NCBI RefSeq assembly: GCF_000369625.1
Contig: NZ_KB850113.1
Location: forward strand, 1,815,152-1,879,151
Length of the DNA: 64,000 bases
Source: Acinetobacter variabilis
GTDB lineage: Bacteria; Pseudomonadota; Gammaproteobacteria; Pseudomonadales; Moraxellaceae
Direction of reading: 5' to 3'
Positions 47,657-57,034 of the stretch are shown piece after piece (position 1 is the stretch's first letter; every line of letters begins with the position of its first letter). The notes below the pieces were generated by a model, which was given only the letters and a program-made list of their open reading frames with translations, searched no databases and was not told the DNA's origin. A program made the translations under genes and the position numbers.

Positions 47657-48141
47657 TGAAATGGATACAAGGTGCAGCGATTGCTGCACTTTTTAGTTTG
47701 GCTGCTTTTTTTATTAGCTGTGTTTGGATGACATTTCCGTATATTTTTGTGGAAGTGAAAGAACAAAATTTTCAGTGCAAAATTGACCAGAAATCTTTTC
47801 AGCTGAGCTGGATGCATTCGGTAGAAAGAACACAGTGGAAAGAACGTTATCTTCTAAGCAATGACTATTTCATTCTGACAGATACTCAGTTCATCTCATT
47901 TGGTGCGGGTACACCTGATCAAGGTACTATTACTCGACTGGATGATGGCAATATCCATATGCAAATCAACCGGAAGATGAAAGAAATCAATTGGGTGATT
48001 TCACGCAGAATGCAGGGAAAAATTGAGAGTGCTGATCGGATCTGGAATATTTATCAGGATTTTCCTGACTATAGCACGGTACAGATCTCTATAAAAAAAG
48101 ACAGCCTATGGAAAAAAAGAGGTTTAAATGATTGCCTATGA
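47656..48141 (+). CDS. DUF1850 family protein of TAXI-TRAP operon
   Basis: 161 residues with one N-terminal membrane helix (about 5-28). The conserved DUF1850 blocks FQLSWMHSVERTQWKERY and ISFGAGTPDQG are present. Members are found almost only beside TAXI-TRAP genes and are presumed accessory subunits; no reaction is known. The gene overlaps its neighbours on both sides (one base upstream, ATGA downstream), so the three proteins are made together. Confidence 0.88.
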   Translation: MKWIQGAAIAALFSLAAFFISCVWMTFPYIFVEVKEQNFQCKIDQKSFQLSWMHSVERTQWKERYLLSNDYFILTDTQFISFGAGTPDQGTITRLDDGNIHMQINRKMKEINWVISRRMQGKIESADRIWNIYQDFPDYSTVQISIKKDSLWKKRGLNDCL

Positions 48142-50153
48142 ATCCACAAGAAACAAGAAATGTGACCGAAGCACTGGATGATCAACAGCAACAAGAATTA
48201 TTAGAAAAATTTGACCGTGAATCTGTCACTCGCAATCCGATCAACAAATCGGTTCGCTGGTTTATTGCTGCCTTGGCAATATCCTATTCGTTATTTCATC
48301 TTTATATTACTTTTAATCCCTTGCCAGAACTGATTCAACGTGCAGCCCATGTATCCATTGGTCTGGCGCTGATTTTCTTGTTGTATCCAGCACGTCAGGC
48401 CAGTAGCCGGCAAAAGGTCGCATGGACGGACTGGATTTGGGTCATTGCCTCTTTTGCTTCTTTCTTTTATTTGTTTAAAGAATACCAAGCCATTATGACT
48501 ACCCGGGGAGGCATTCCCAATACACTGGACATTGTCTTCTCAATTATGACGGTAGTATTGGTGGTTGAGGCTGCTCGAAGGGTAATGGGCTGGATGTTGC
48601 CGATCTTGGGACTGATTTTCTTAAGCTATCCATTTGTCAGTCATTTTGACTGGATGCCGGATCGCTTGCTCACTCGCCCCTATACATTCAGTGATATTTT
48701 CGGGCAAATGTATCTGAAGACTGAAGGTTTATATTCTTCAGCCATCGGTGCTTCAGTCACCTTCATTTTCTTGTTTATCCTGTTTGGTGCATTTTTGGCG
48801 AAATCGGGAATGGGAAAATTATTCAATGACCTGGCCATGGCACTTGCCGGTCATAAGCAAGGTGGGCCAGCCAAAGTTGCGGTGATTTCCAGCGGTTTTA
48901 TGGGTAGTATTAATGGTACGGCGGTTGCCAATGTCGTAGGAACCGGTTCATTTACTATTCCCTTGATGAAAAAAATTGGCTACCACAAAAACTTTGCCGG
49001 TGCAGTGGAAGCCAGTGCTTCTGTAGGTGGGCAGATTTTACCTCCAGTCATGGGGGCTAGTGCATTCATCATGGCAGAAACAACTGGTGTCAGTTATGGC
49101 ACGATTGCCTTAGCCGCGGTATTGCCTGCCCTACTGTATTATCTCGGTGTAATGGCACAAGTCCATTTCAGGGCAGGTCGGGATAATCTTAAAGGCGTTT
49201 CCAAAGCAGACTTGCCACGAGTCAAAGAAGTTCTGAAAGAGCGCGGACATTTATTACTTCCAATTATTGCGCTTGTGGTGTTCTTATTCCAGTCAATTCC
49301 GGTCAGCTATGCAGCGGTTTATACGATTTTATTGACCATTGTGGTAGCCGCATTCAGGAAATCCACCCGCATGGGACCTAAGGAAATTCTGGAAGCACTG
49401 GCAGATGGTGCTAAACAGTCACTCTCTGTGATGTCTGCCTGTGCAGTGGTGGGTATTATTATCGGTGTGGTCAGCTTGACCAGTTTTGGCTCGGTAATGA
49501 CCTCTTCAATTATGAGTATTGGTGCAGGCAGTCTGTTTCTAACACTGTTTTTTACCATGATTGCATCGATGATTTTGGGTATGGGCCTACCATCCATTCC
49601 TGCCTATATTATTACCGCAACCATGGCAGCTCCGGCTTTAGCCAACTTTGATATTCCAATCCTAGTCGCGCATATGTTCGTGTTCTATTTTGGCCTGTTT
49701 GCCAATATTACCCCACCCGTCGCCTTGGCCGCCTTTGCCGGTGCCGGGATTGCCGGGGGTGACCCAATGCGGACTGGATTCCTGGCTTTGCGGTTATCAC
49801 TGGCTGGCTTTATTGTGCCCTTCCTGTTTGTCTATAACCCGGCGATGCTGATGATTGATACAACAGATATTGCCGTGAATGCCAAAGAATTTGCCTTACC
49901 GGCATGGAATGTCATTTTAAGTATTACTGTGACGTCGATTGTCGGCATTCTGGCACTTGGCGCTGCAGTAGAAGGCTATTTTAAAATAGCTCTGAGCTGG
50001 TTCTGGCGCATCTTCCTGGGGGTTGGCGCACTCATGATGATTGTGCCTGAGACCATGACCGATATTATCGGCACCATCATGGTGATTATTGCAATTGGCT
50101 TTAATATCATTCAGGCAAGAAAAGAGAATACAGTTGCTACTAAAACCTCATAA
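48138..50153 (+). CDS. TRAP transporter fused permease (DctQ-DctM), TAXI type
   Basis: 672 residues from the ATG at 48138, which overlaps the DUF1850 stop. About 16-17 membrane segments: an N-terminal four-helix DctQ-like part fused to the 12-helix DctM-like part. The latter shows the family block GTAVANVVGTGSFTIPLMK and GMGLPSIPAYIITATMAAPA. Together with the binding protein it performs Na+-driven uptake of an organic acid. The substrate is unknown. Confidence 0.93.
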   Translation: MNPQETRNVTEALDDQQQQELLEKFDRESVTRNPINKSVRWFIAALAISYSLFHLYITFNPLPELIQRAAHVSIGLALIFLLYPARQASSRQKVAWTDWIWVIASFASFFYLFKEYQAIMTTRGGIPNTLDIVFSIMTVVLVVEAARRVMGWMLPILGLIFLSYPFVSHFDWMPDRLLTRPYTFSDIFGQMYLKTEGLYSSAIGASVTFIFLFILFGAFLAKSGMGKLFNDLAMALAGHKQGGPAKVAVISSGFMGSINGTAVANVVGTGSFTIPLMKKIGYHKNFAGAVEASASVGGQILPPVMGASAFIMAETTGVSYGTIALAAVLPALLYYLGVMAQVHFRAGRDNLKGVSKADLPRVKEVLKERGHLLLPIIALVVFLFQSIPVSYAAVYTILLTIVVAAFRKSTRMGPKEILEALADGAKQSLSVMSACAVVGIIIGVVSLTSFGSVMTSSIMSIGAGSLFLTLFFTMIASMILGMGLPSIPAYIITATMAAPALANFDIPILVAHMFVFYFGLFANITPPVALAAFAGAGIAGGDPMRTGFLALRLSLAGFIVPFLFVYNPAMLMIDTTDIAVNAKEFALPAWNVILSITVTSIVGILALGAAVEGYFKIALSWFWRIFLGVGALMMIVPETMTDIIGTIMVIIAIGFNIIQARKENTVATKTS

Positions 50154-50181
50154 AAAAGAGAGCCTCGGCTCTCTTTTTTTT
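50152..50181. terminator. Terminator between TRAP operon and mrp
   Basis: AGAGAGCC and GGCTCTCT form the stem with a two-base loop and eight T. It lies between convergent genes. Confidence 0.88.
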
Positions 50182-50193
50182 CACTATAGAATC

Positions 50194-51453
50194 TTAGAAA
50201 ATACGAGTTTTATCTTTTTCTGCTTTTGGCAATTTCGCTGCAATTTTCTGGGCAATGGTCATGTAACTTTCAGCAGCATCATCTCCAGCAATCACTGAAG
50301 GCTTACCGGCATCGGCATTTTCACGAATTACTGCATTCAAAGGCAGACGACCGAGCAATGGAATATTGTATTGCTCTGACAGTTTATCACCGCCGCCTTT
50401 ACCAAAGATCTGTTCTTCATGACCGCAGTTCGAACAGATATGGGTCGACATATTTTCGACTACACCCATCACTGGAATCTGCACACGGTTAAACAGTTCA
50501 ATGCCTTTGGTCGCATCCAGCAATGCCACGTTTTGTGGTGTGGTCACAATCACAGCACCTGTGACTGGAATACGCTGAGCGAGCGTTAACTGGATATCAC
50601 CTGTACCTGGTGGCATGTCGATCATCAATACATCCAGATCCGGCCATAAGGTTTGATTGAATAGCTGCATCAAGGCACCTGTTGCTTTCGGACCACGCCA
50701 AGCAACCGGCGTATTACTATCACCCGTTAAGTGGCCAATCGATAGCACTGCCATACCATACGCATCCAGTGGGACAAACTGTTCGGCTTCGATCATCGGG
50801 GTTTTGCCAGCATTGCCGAGCATCGTCGGAATACTTGGACCATAAATATCCGCATCCAGTACACCCACTTTCAAACCTAATTTTTGCAAAGCCAAAGCCA
50901 GATTCACAGTCGTTGTAGATTTACCAACACCGCCCTTACCTGAAGAGACTAGAATGACATTCTGAATACGTGGATGCTTCGGCACATCACGTTGCTGTGG
51001 AGCAGCTTTCTGGATCGGCGGATTATTTGGGTCAGCTTCTGCTTGAGCTGCATGACCTGAAGCATCAACCACAGGTGGCAAATTCGATTTTGAAGCAGCA
51101 GTTTGCGGCTGGCTGGAACAGCTCTCGCCTTCTGCATGATGATGTCCACAACCGCCTTCTTTCTTATGACCCGTCTTTTGCTGAATCACATGCAGGTTTA
51201 GTTCTTTAATACCGCATTTCTCTAGCGCATCCGCCAGTTCATCATGAATCTGCTGTAACTGCTCTTTTTCTTCCGGATAAGTATTAATGGTGATTTGCAG
51301 AATCTCGCCTTGCACATTGACCTGTGTAATCCGGTCTTTCAATGCATTGCTAGAATTTGGCAAGACATAGTTTTGCAGTACGTTCTGCACAGCTTCTTCG
51401 TTCACCTCCTTGGAAGGCGAAAAAACCGATTTAAGCGAAGAAAGCCAGGACAT
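50194..51453 (-). CDS. apbC: Mrp/ApbC-type iron-sulfur cluster carrier ATPase
   Basis: 419 residues. A degenerate DUF59-like N-terminus (about 18-95) leads to a linker with Cys102, His104-106 and Cys112. The ParA/MinD-type ATPase follows, with deviant Walker A SGKGGVGKST at 171-180, and HICSNCGHE carries the cluster-binding CxxC. It transfers Fe-S clusters to client enzymes in the cytoplasm. The His/Cys-rich linker is not part of the standard domain. The ribosome-binding site is weak (GAGTAACC upstream of the ATG). Its promoter lies in the 230 bp before the IS element. Confidence 0.93.
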   Translation of the reverse strand: MSWLSSLKSVFSPSKEVNEEAVQNVLQNYVLPNSSNALKDRITQVNVQGEILQITINTYPEEKEQLQQIHDELADALEKCGIKELNLHVIQQKTGHKKEGGCGHHHAEGESCSSQPQTAASKSNLPPVVDASGHAAQAEADPNNPPIQKAAPQQRDVPKHPRIQNVILVSSGKGGVGKSTTTVNLALALQKLGLKVGVLDADIYGPSIPTMLGNAGKTPMIEAEQFVPLDAYGMAVLSIGHLTGDSNTPVAWRGPKATGALMQLFNQTLWPDLDVLMIDMPPGTGDIQLTLAQRIPVTGAVIVTTPQNVALLDATKGIELFNRVQIPVMGVVENMSTHICSNCGHEEQIFGKGGGDKLSEQYNIPLLGRLPLNAVIRENADAGKPSVIAGDDAAESYMTIAQKIAAKLPKAEKDKTRIF

Positions 51454-51681
51454 AGGTTACTCCAAAAATATAGATAGACATCTGAATAGCTTAGTTTAAC
51501 GAGGTTTTTGGCTCAGGTTAAGCAATCTGTATTCACAAGCCCAAAAGACAAATATGATTTCCAACTATTTTACTTGGTTTTAAAGGGTTACAGGGAAGAA
51601 AATTTATAAAGTCAGCATCACATCTTATTTATTGTTTTATATTATTGATATTTAAAATTTTAAATCAAATTAATTAGATAG

Positions 51682-52782
51682 TAGGACTTACGCACTATTA
51701 TTTATAGATTCTCTGTGGTAGCAGATGATTTTTATCGAGAATAAAGTCATCAATGAAGTTTTTGATAACTGGTCTAAATAATTTCTTCTGCCAACGATAT
51801 ACATTTTCAAAGATCCGCTCAAACTGGTTCTTTTGTATCTCAACGTAGGCCATCAAGGCTGAAAAAATATGATTCAAAATCAGTTTAGATCGTCTTACTT
51901 GAAACTTTTCAATATGACAAACCTGTTTAATCACCCGGTGATATTGCTCTATTTTCCAATGACTTGAATGTAATTCATGAAAACCCTCAAAGGACAATAA
52001 ATCATCTTCATCTTGATGCACAATATAAAACCTCTGCTGTTCTTTTAACTGAGTCTTAAATAATTGTACAAAGCCAAAATCTTTGAGCCAGACCACTTGA
52101 CCCTGATGGAAATCTGGCAATAAACGCAGTTGAAACCATTGTCCTTTTTCTGGGGAAACCTTACGGTTACAGTCGATACCAAACATAAATCGAATACCAT
52201 ATTTTCTTATGGTTTTTAGATTTCCAGTCGATGAATACCAACTATCACCTGTAATAAATTGAATCTTTGCACCCCAACTGAGTACTTCACTTAACATATC
52301 CATAAAGTAATCATTCTTGGTTTTACTTTCAGATTTGTCATAAATTCGGAAATTAATTGGAATATTTTGACCATTTTGATCTGTCGCATACAAGGTAATG
52401 AGATTAATACCCTTGACGGATCGGTGGTGTTTGCCTGACCAAAAATAGCTAACCAAGTCCATATGTTGACTATATGGTTTATCTAAAACAGTATCATCAA
52501 TACTGACTATAAGTTTATTATTATCAATATGTTGAATTGATTCTTGATATAGGTCGTGAGGTGTGTAGTCTTCACGCTCTAGAAAGCGATTTACACTATC
52601 ATGCGAGATATTATAAGTCTCGGCAAGTTGTGTGCAGCTAATAGAGTTCGGTTCTGTCATGAGAAAGCCCATATAAATGGGTAATGTACAAGTTGCTGTA
52701 GAAGCATGTTTAATTCGTCTAATCACAGATACTTTATAAAGTATTTTAATACTTTTTTGAATCCGTCAATGCGTAAGTCCTA
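51682..52782. mobile_element. Complete insertion sequence, IS701 family, ISAba11-like
   Basis: 1,101 bp bounded by the 13-bp terminal inverted repeats TAGGACTTACGCA (51682-51694, and inverted at 52770-52782). It is flanked by a 5-bp direct repeat GATAG (51677-51681 and 52783-52787). Length, repeat size and duplication size agree with what I recall for ISAba11 of Acinetobacter. One intact transposase gene fills it. It sits in intergenic DNA between mrp and the hydrophilin gene, apparently without breaking either. Confidence 0.9.
51698..52726 (-). CDS. IS701-family DDE transposase
   Basis: 342 residues filling the element, uninterrupted. The acidic catalytic residues appear in order: VSIDDTVLDK (first Asp), FITGDSWYSS (second Asp) and HWKIEQYHRVIKQ (Glu), the IS4/IS701-type arrangement. 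The N-terminal helical part would bind the terminal repeats. It catalyses cut-and-paste transposition. With intact ends and target duplication the copy may still be active. Confidence 0.9.
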   Translation of the reverse strand: MIRRIKHASTATCTLPIYMGFLMTEPNSISCTQLAETYNISHDSVNRFLEREDYTPHDLYQESIQHIDNNKLIVSIDDTVLDKPYSQHMDLVSYFWSGKHHRSVKGINLITLYATDQNGQNIPINFRIYDKSESKTKNDYFMDMLSEVLSWGAKIQFITGDSWYSSTGNLKTIRKYGIRFMFGIDCNRKVSPEKGQWFQLRLLPDFHQGQVVWLKDFGFVQLFKTQLKEQQRFYIVHQDEDDLLSFEGFHELHSSHWKIEQYHRVIKQVCHIEKFQVRRSKLILNHIFSALMAYVEIQKNQFERIFENVYRWQKKLFRPVIKNFIDDFILDKNHLLPQRIYK

Positions 52783-52797
52783 GATAGTATCCATTAA

Positions 52798-52834
52798 AAA
52801 ACCACTTCATTCAAAAACTGAATGAAGTGGTTTT
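52798..52834 (-). terminator. Strong terminator of the hydrophilin gene
   Basis: A 16-bp perfect stem (AAAACCACTTCATTCA with its complement) and a 5-nt loop. On the minus strand it is followed by T residues. It lies 16 bp from the IS end. Confidence 0.9.
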
Positions 52835-52847
52835 CGACATGAAATGA

Positions 52848-53657
52848 TTATTTATGATTTTTATCTTGATCGGTCTTGTTTTGCCCAGATTGATCAGCCT
52901 TATCCTGATCCTTTTTAGCATCATCTTTGTTATTGGTCTGAGCTGATTTTTGGTCCTTATCCTTAGCCTCTTTAGATGAAGAATCCTGATCCTGCTTTTT
53001 TGAATTACTTGACTGAGATTGATCATCGCCTTTCATTTTAGTCATGGTTTCAGCCGCCATCTGTTTCAACTCATTTAGTTTCGTAGCAGCTTCATTTACC
53101 AAATCACTAATTTTGACCTTAGTATCTTCAAACTTGTGTAGCGCTTCATCTTTTAAATTTGCCATACGATCCTGGTCAGTCTGATTCGCTGATTTATCTC
53201 CAGAAGTATGATCCTGTGCCTTTTTCGAATCATCTGAACCTTGTTCACCATTTTTTTGGCTGTCTGATTTGCCATTTTTTAGCTCATTCAGAATCTTTTC
53301 GCCTTTTTGCAATAGCTCTTCACCAATTGCGATGGCTTTCGCCTTTAAGTCATCCATCTTGGTACTTTCGGTCTTTTTATCTGATTGATCAACATTATCA
53401 AAATCAGATTGGTCATTTTTAGACGCATCTTTTTGCTCTGATTGCTGATTACCAGATGCTTTAGAGTCTTGCTGATTATCAGACTTTTCATCAGCACCAT
53501 TTTTTTGGGCTTCTAGGACTTCTTCATGTTTCTGCTTATGCTGTTTATCAATCTCGTTCTGCTTCTGCTCTTGTTCAATTTTGTCATGCAGCTCTCGTGC
53601 ATGTTGTTCTTTATCTTGATTCTGTTTTGAAGTACTTGTCTGGTTATTCTGAGTCAT
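52848..53657 (-). CDS. Intrinsically disordered hydrophilin-like protein, 269 aa
   Basis: 269 residues made mainly of Lys, Asp, Gln, Ser, Asn and Glu. I find no Pro, Cys, Trp or Tyr and only two Phe. No signal peptide. Two segments (about 99-128 and 164-210) have an amphipathic, Ala/Leu/Lys-rich helical pattern as in LEA-type proteins; the rest is low-complexity. The start has an excellent ribosome-binding site (AGGAGGG). Acinetobacter hydrophilins DtpA and DtpB protect against drying; composition suggests the same class, but I cannot show orthology. Confidence 0.8.
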   Translation of the reverse strand: MTQNNQTSTSKQNQDKEQHARELHDKIEQEQKQNEIDKQHKQKHEEVLEAQKNGADEKSDNQQDSKASGNQQSEQKDASKNDQSDFDNVDQSDKKTESTKMDDLKAKAIAIGEELLQKGEKILNELKNGKSDSQKNGEQGSDDSKKAQDHTSGDKSANQTDQDRMANLKDEALHKFEDTKVKISDLVNEAATKLNELKQMAAETMTKMKGDDQSQSSNSKKQDQDSSSKEAKDKDQKSAQTNNKDDAKKDQDKADQSGQNKTDQDKNHK

Positions 53658-53971
53658 GAGTACCCTCCTAAGGCGTCATAATAAAAATGATCAGCTAAAT
53701 TTTTAGCACAAAGCATGCAATGACGTGGATGAATTAAGCAAACTGCAACAAAGCCTGTACATGTTGTTGCTATTGATTGCAAGAAGTAGCATCAACTTAT
53801 CTCAATCGAATTTTTACGGGCCAATTACCCGTCTATACCCAGTTTTTGTATTCTGAATATTCAGCCTGATTTATTCCTGAGGCTTCTGTAAAAGCATTTC
53901 TTTGTAATCCCTTCTGCATCATGTAAAATTATGGCCCATTGCATAATGAATACGAATGAGAGAGTGAATCT
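53658..53971. other. Divergent promoter region between hydrophilin gene and metG
   Basis: 314 bp without a supported gene; it must contain the promoters of both neighbours. No clear operator or hairpin is seen. Confidence 0.5.
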
Positions 53972-56029
53972 GTGCGTAAAATCCTAGTCACCAATGCCCT
54001 TCCTTACGCCAATGGCCCGATTCATATGGGTCACTTACTCGGCTATATCCAGGCTGATATATGGGTACGTGCGATGCGTGCAATGGGTCATGACGTGACG
54101 TATGTCTGTGCGGATGATGCTCATGGTACAGCGATCATGCTGCGTGCTGAGGCAAATGGCATTTCACCTGAAGCACAGATCGCCAATGTGCAAAAAGAAC
54201 ACATTCGTGACTTTGACGGTTTCGGTGTGCATTTCGATCATTATGACTCTACCCACAGTGATACTAACCGCGCCCGCGCTTCAGAAATCTATATCAAAAA
54301 CCGTGAAGCCGGCAATATTGCAGTTCGCCCTGTAACCCAGTTATTTGACCCTGAAAAAGGCATGTTCCTGTCAGACCGTTTCATTAAGGGTACATGCCCA
54401 AAATGTAAGGCGGAAGATCAATACGGCGATTCATGTGAAGTTTGCGGTACAACTTACAACGCGACTGAATTATTAAATCCAAAATCGACTTTAAGCGGTG
54501 CGACTCCTGTTGAGAAATCTTCGGATCATTACTTCTTTAAACTGCCAAATTTTGGTGAATACCTGCAAAAATGGACCCGTGACGAAGGTCGTCTCCCAGT
54601 GTCTATCGCCAACAAATTGGATGAATGGTTTGATAATGGCTTAAACGACTGGGACATCTCACGTGATGCACCTTATTTCGGTTTTGAAATTCCAGATGCA
54701 CCCAACAAATATTTCTATGTTTGGGTGGATGCGCCAATCGGCTATATGTCGAGCTTCGAAAATTACATCAAAACCAAACGTCCTGACTTAAGCTTTGATG
54801 ATTTCTGGCAAAAAGATTCTAAAAATGAAGTCTATCACTTCATTGGTAAAGACATCGTTTACTTCCATGCCCTGTTCTGGCCTGCAATGCTGGAAGGTGC
54901 AGACTACCGTACTCCAACTGGTTTATTTGTGAACGGTTTCCTGACTGTAAATGGTCAGAAGATGTCTAAATCTCGTGGTACCTTCATTAAAGCTGAAACT
55001 TATTTACAGCATTTGAATCCTGAATACCTGCGTTATTACTTTGCTTCTAAACTTTCTGACAAGGTTGAAGATTCTGACTTGAATCTGGATGATTTCGTCC
55101 AGAAAGTGAATTCGGACCTTGTAGGTAAAGTGGTGAACATCGCAAGCCGTTGTGCAAAATTCATCAATACCAAGTTTGACAACAAGTTAAGTACAACTTG
55201 TGCTGAGCCTGAACTGGTGCAAAGCTTTATTGATGCTGGTGACTCAATTGCCAAAGCATATGAAACCCGTGAATTCTCGGCAGCGATCCGTGAAATCATG
55301 GCGCTTGCAGATAAAGCCAACCAATACATTGATGAGAAAAAACCTTGGGCTTTAGCGAAAATTGAAGGCGAAGAACAACAGGTTCACGATGTGTGTTCTG
55401 TCGGTATTAACCTGTTCCGTCAATTGGCTGTGTATTTAGCTCCAGTACTTCCAACTTTGGCTGCTCAAGTTCAGGACTTCCTGAAACTGGCTTCTTTCGA
55501 CTTTGCTTCACGTACAGAAATCTTGACTGGTCATGAAATTGCGTTGTTCCAGCCACTAATGCAACGTGTGGATCCGAAAGCTGTGGCTGCGATGGTCGAT
55601 GCGTCTAAAGATTCTTTAGCTGCACCTGCGGAAGTACCAAAAGCTGAAAAGAAAAAAGAGAAAGCCAAAGAGAAGAAATCTGAACCTAAAGTGGGCGAAG
55701 CTGAAATCATTAATATTGATGATTTTATGAAAGTTGACCTACGTGTAGCGGAAGTATTGGAAGCTGCAACGGTTGAAGGTTCTGATAAGCTGCTGCAATT
55801 GACTCTAAATGTCGGCGAAGCTGAGCCACGTAACGTATTTAGCGGTATCCGTGAGTTTTATCAACCGGAAGACCTGAAAGGTAAACTTGTGGTGATGGTT
55901 GCGAACCTTGCTCCACGTAAGATGCGTTTTGGTATTTCAAACGGTATGGTACTTGCGGCTGGCAATGGCGAAGGTGTTTGGGTGATTTCACCTGAATCTG
56001 GTGCTAAACCGGGTGATAAAGTTTCTTAA
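53972..56029 (+). CDS. metG: Methionyl-tRNA synthetase
   Basis: 685 residues, GTG start after GAGAG. HIGH-like motif PIHMGHLLG near 16-24; zinc-binding cysteines [17 protein letters not shown] near 145-161; KMSKS motif in [10 protein letters not shown] near 330. A Lys/Glu-rich linker (about 550-570) leads to a C-terminal Trbp111-type tRNA-binding domain ([13 protein letters not shown]). It charges tRNA-Met and initiator tRNA. Codon use is that of a highly expressed gene. Confidence 0.97.
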   Translation: MRKILVTNALPYANGPIHMGHLLGYIQADIWVRAMRAMGHDVTYVCADDAHGTAIMLRAEANGISPEAQIANVQKEHIRDFDGFGVHFDHYDSTHSDTNRARASEIYIKNREAGNIAVRPVTQLFDPEKGMFLSDRFIKGTCPKCKAEDQYGDSCEVCGTTYNATELLNPKSTLSGATPVEKSSDHYFFKLPNFGEYLQKWTRDEGRLPVSIANKLDEWFDNGLNDWDISRDAPYFGFEIPDAPNKYFYVWVDAPIGYMSSFENYIKTKRPDLSFDDFWQKDSKNEVYHFIGKDIVYFHALFWPAMLEGADYRTPTGLFVNGFLTVNGQKMSKSRGTFIKAETYLQHLNPEYLRYYFASKLSDKVEDSDLNLDDFVQKVNSDLVGKVVNIASRCAKFINTKFDNKLSTTCAEPELVQSFIDAGDSIAKAYETREFSAAIREIMALADKANQYIDEKKPWALAKIEGEEQQVHDVCSVGINLFRQLAVYLAPVLPTLAAQVQDFLKLASFDFASRTEILTGHEIALFQPLMQRVDPKAVAAMVDASKDSLAAPAEVPKAEKKKEKAKEKKSEPKVGEAEIINIDDFMKVDLRVAEVLEAATVEGSDKLLQLTLNVGEAEPRNVFSGIREFYQPEDLKGKLVVMVANLAPRKMRFGISNGMVLAAGNGEGVWVISPESGAKPGDKVS

Positions 56030-56050
56030 GATTTAGGTCTTAGATAGAAG

Positions 56051-56082
56051 AAAAGCCTCTACTGATGTAGGGGCTTTTTACT
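56051..56082 (+). terminator. Intrinsic terminator after metG
   Basis: AAGCCTCTAC and GTAGGGGCTT form the stem, followed by TTTT. Confidence 0.85.
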
Positions 56083-56227
56083 TAGTCTAATAAAATAATA
56101 CTCAGCCAATAAAAGTTCTTCATCTTTAATTTTTTACCATTTATACAATTTATTTTCTTGTTTTTAAAAAATATATCTATAGAATCTAAACGCTTTTTTT
56201 TTATTTTTAGAATTATTCGGGGTAAAC

Positions 56228-56584
56228 ATGAAAAAATTACTAGTTTCAGCTTTAGCAGCATCAACAATTGTATTCACAGGATGTTCAGTTCGTATGGCTG
56301 ATATGACTGTAGCTTCAACGAAAAACTTCAACCTAAACTCAACTCAGTTCGTTAAAGGCGAACGCGTTAAAGGCGAAGATAAAGTTCCAGTAATTTTGTT
56401 CCCTTTAGGTATTCCTAATTTCAAAACAGCAGTAGATCGTGCAATTGAAAAAGATCGTTGTGCAGTAGCACTTTCTGATGTAGTCATCACTCAACTAAAT
56501 CAAGCGTTTCTGGTAGGCCAAATTGGCTATCGCGTAGAAGGCACTCAAATTATTGACCGTTCTCAGCCTGAATGCAGTAAATAA
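56228..56584 (+). CDS. Small lipoprotein, 118 aa
   Basis: The signal peptide MKKLLVSALAASTIVFTGC ends in a lipobox with Cys19. The mature part has a conserved-looking core, VPVILFPLGIPNFKTAVDRA then KDRCAVALSDVVIT, with beta-alpha character and a C-terminal second Cys. It resembles TRL/YfjS-like small outer-membrane lipoproteins, but I do not recognise the family firmly. It is a single gene with its own terminator, preceded by about 200 bp of AT-rich DNA. Confidence 0.75.
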   Translation: MKKLLVSALAASTIVFTGCSVRMADMTVASTKNFNLNSTQFVKGERVKGEDKVPVILFPLGIPNFKTAVDRAIEKDRCAVALSDVVITQLNQAFLVGQIGYRVEGTQIIDRSQPECSK

Positions 56585-56593
56585 TTGCTTATT

Positions 56594-56623
56594 AAAAAAG
56601 CCTCTATCTTTAGAGGCTTTTTT
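56594..56623 (+). terminator. Intrinsic terminator after small lipoprotein gene
   Basis: AGCCTCTA and TAGAGGCT pair, followed by TTTTTT. Confidence 0.9.
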
Positions 56624-56649
56624 ACGTCGATCTATAAATCGGATAGCAC

Positions 56650-56766
56650 TTATTTATCAAGGAAAAATTCCCAGATGACATAGCCAATGCCGAAGCCCAG
56701 CAATGAATATAAGGTAATAATGAAAAATACAAATGCTGCATTATTTTTCTTTTTCCAAAAACTCAT
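56650..56766 (-). CDS. 38-aa single-pass membrane peptide
   Basis: Minus-strand frame from ATG (56764-56766) to TAA: MSFWKKKNNAAFVFFIITLY, then SLLGFGIGYVIWEFFLDK. A basic N-terminus, one long hydrophobic helix and a charged tail are typical of real small membrane proteins. A GGGT box precedes the start by about ten bases. Function unknown. It is convergent with the lipoprotein gene. The DNA from 56767 to 57034 is AT-rich without further genes. Confidence 0.6.
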   Translation of the reverse strand: MSFWKKKNNAAFVFFIITLYSLLGFGIGYVIWEFFLDK

Positions 56767-57034
56767 AGCGATACCCAATGCTGTTTGCAATACCCCATGT
56801 TAACGGGCTTTTTTATAAAAGTGAAATTTATCTAAGTATTTTATTTATAAAAATATTTTTAGATAAAAAAATCTTTTATTTCCTTACAAAATCAATATAC
56901 AGATTCAAACTGAATGCCTAGTACAGATATTCAATTTCTCTTCTCTCTTTAAAAAAAGGTAAATATTTTTATATTCTATTTTCATGCTTTACATGCTAAT
57001 ACATAGCATAAACTTCACAACCATAAGAATTGCC

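Noticed and set aside
50226..50492. 88-residue plus-strand frame opposite mrp
   Set aside because: Antisense shadow of the conserved C-terminal half of Mrp.
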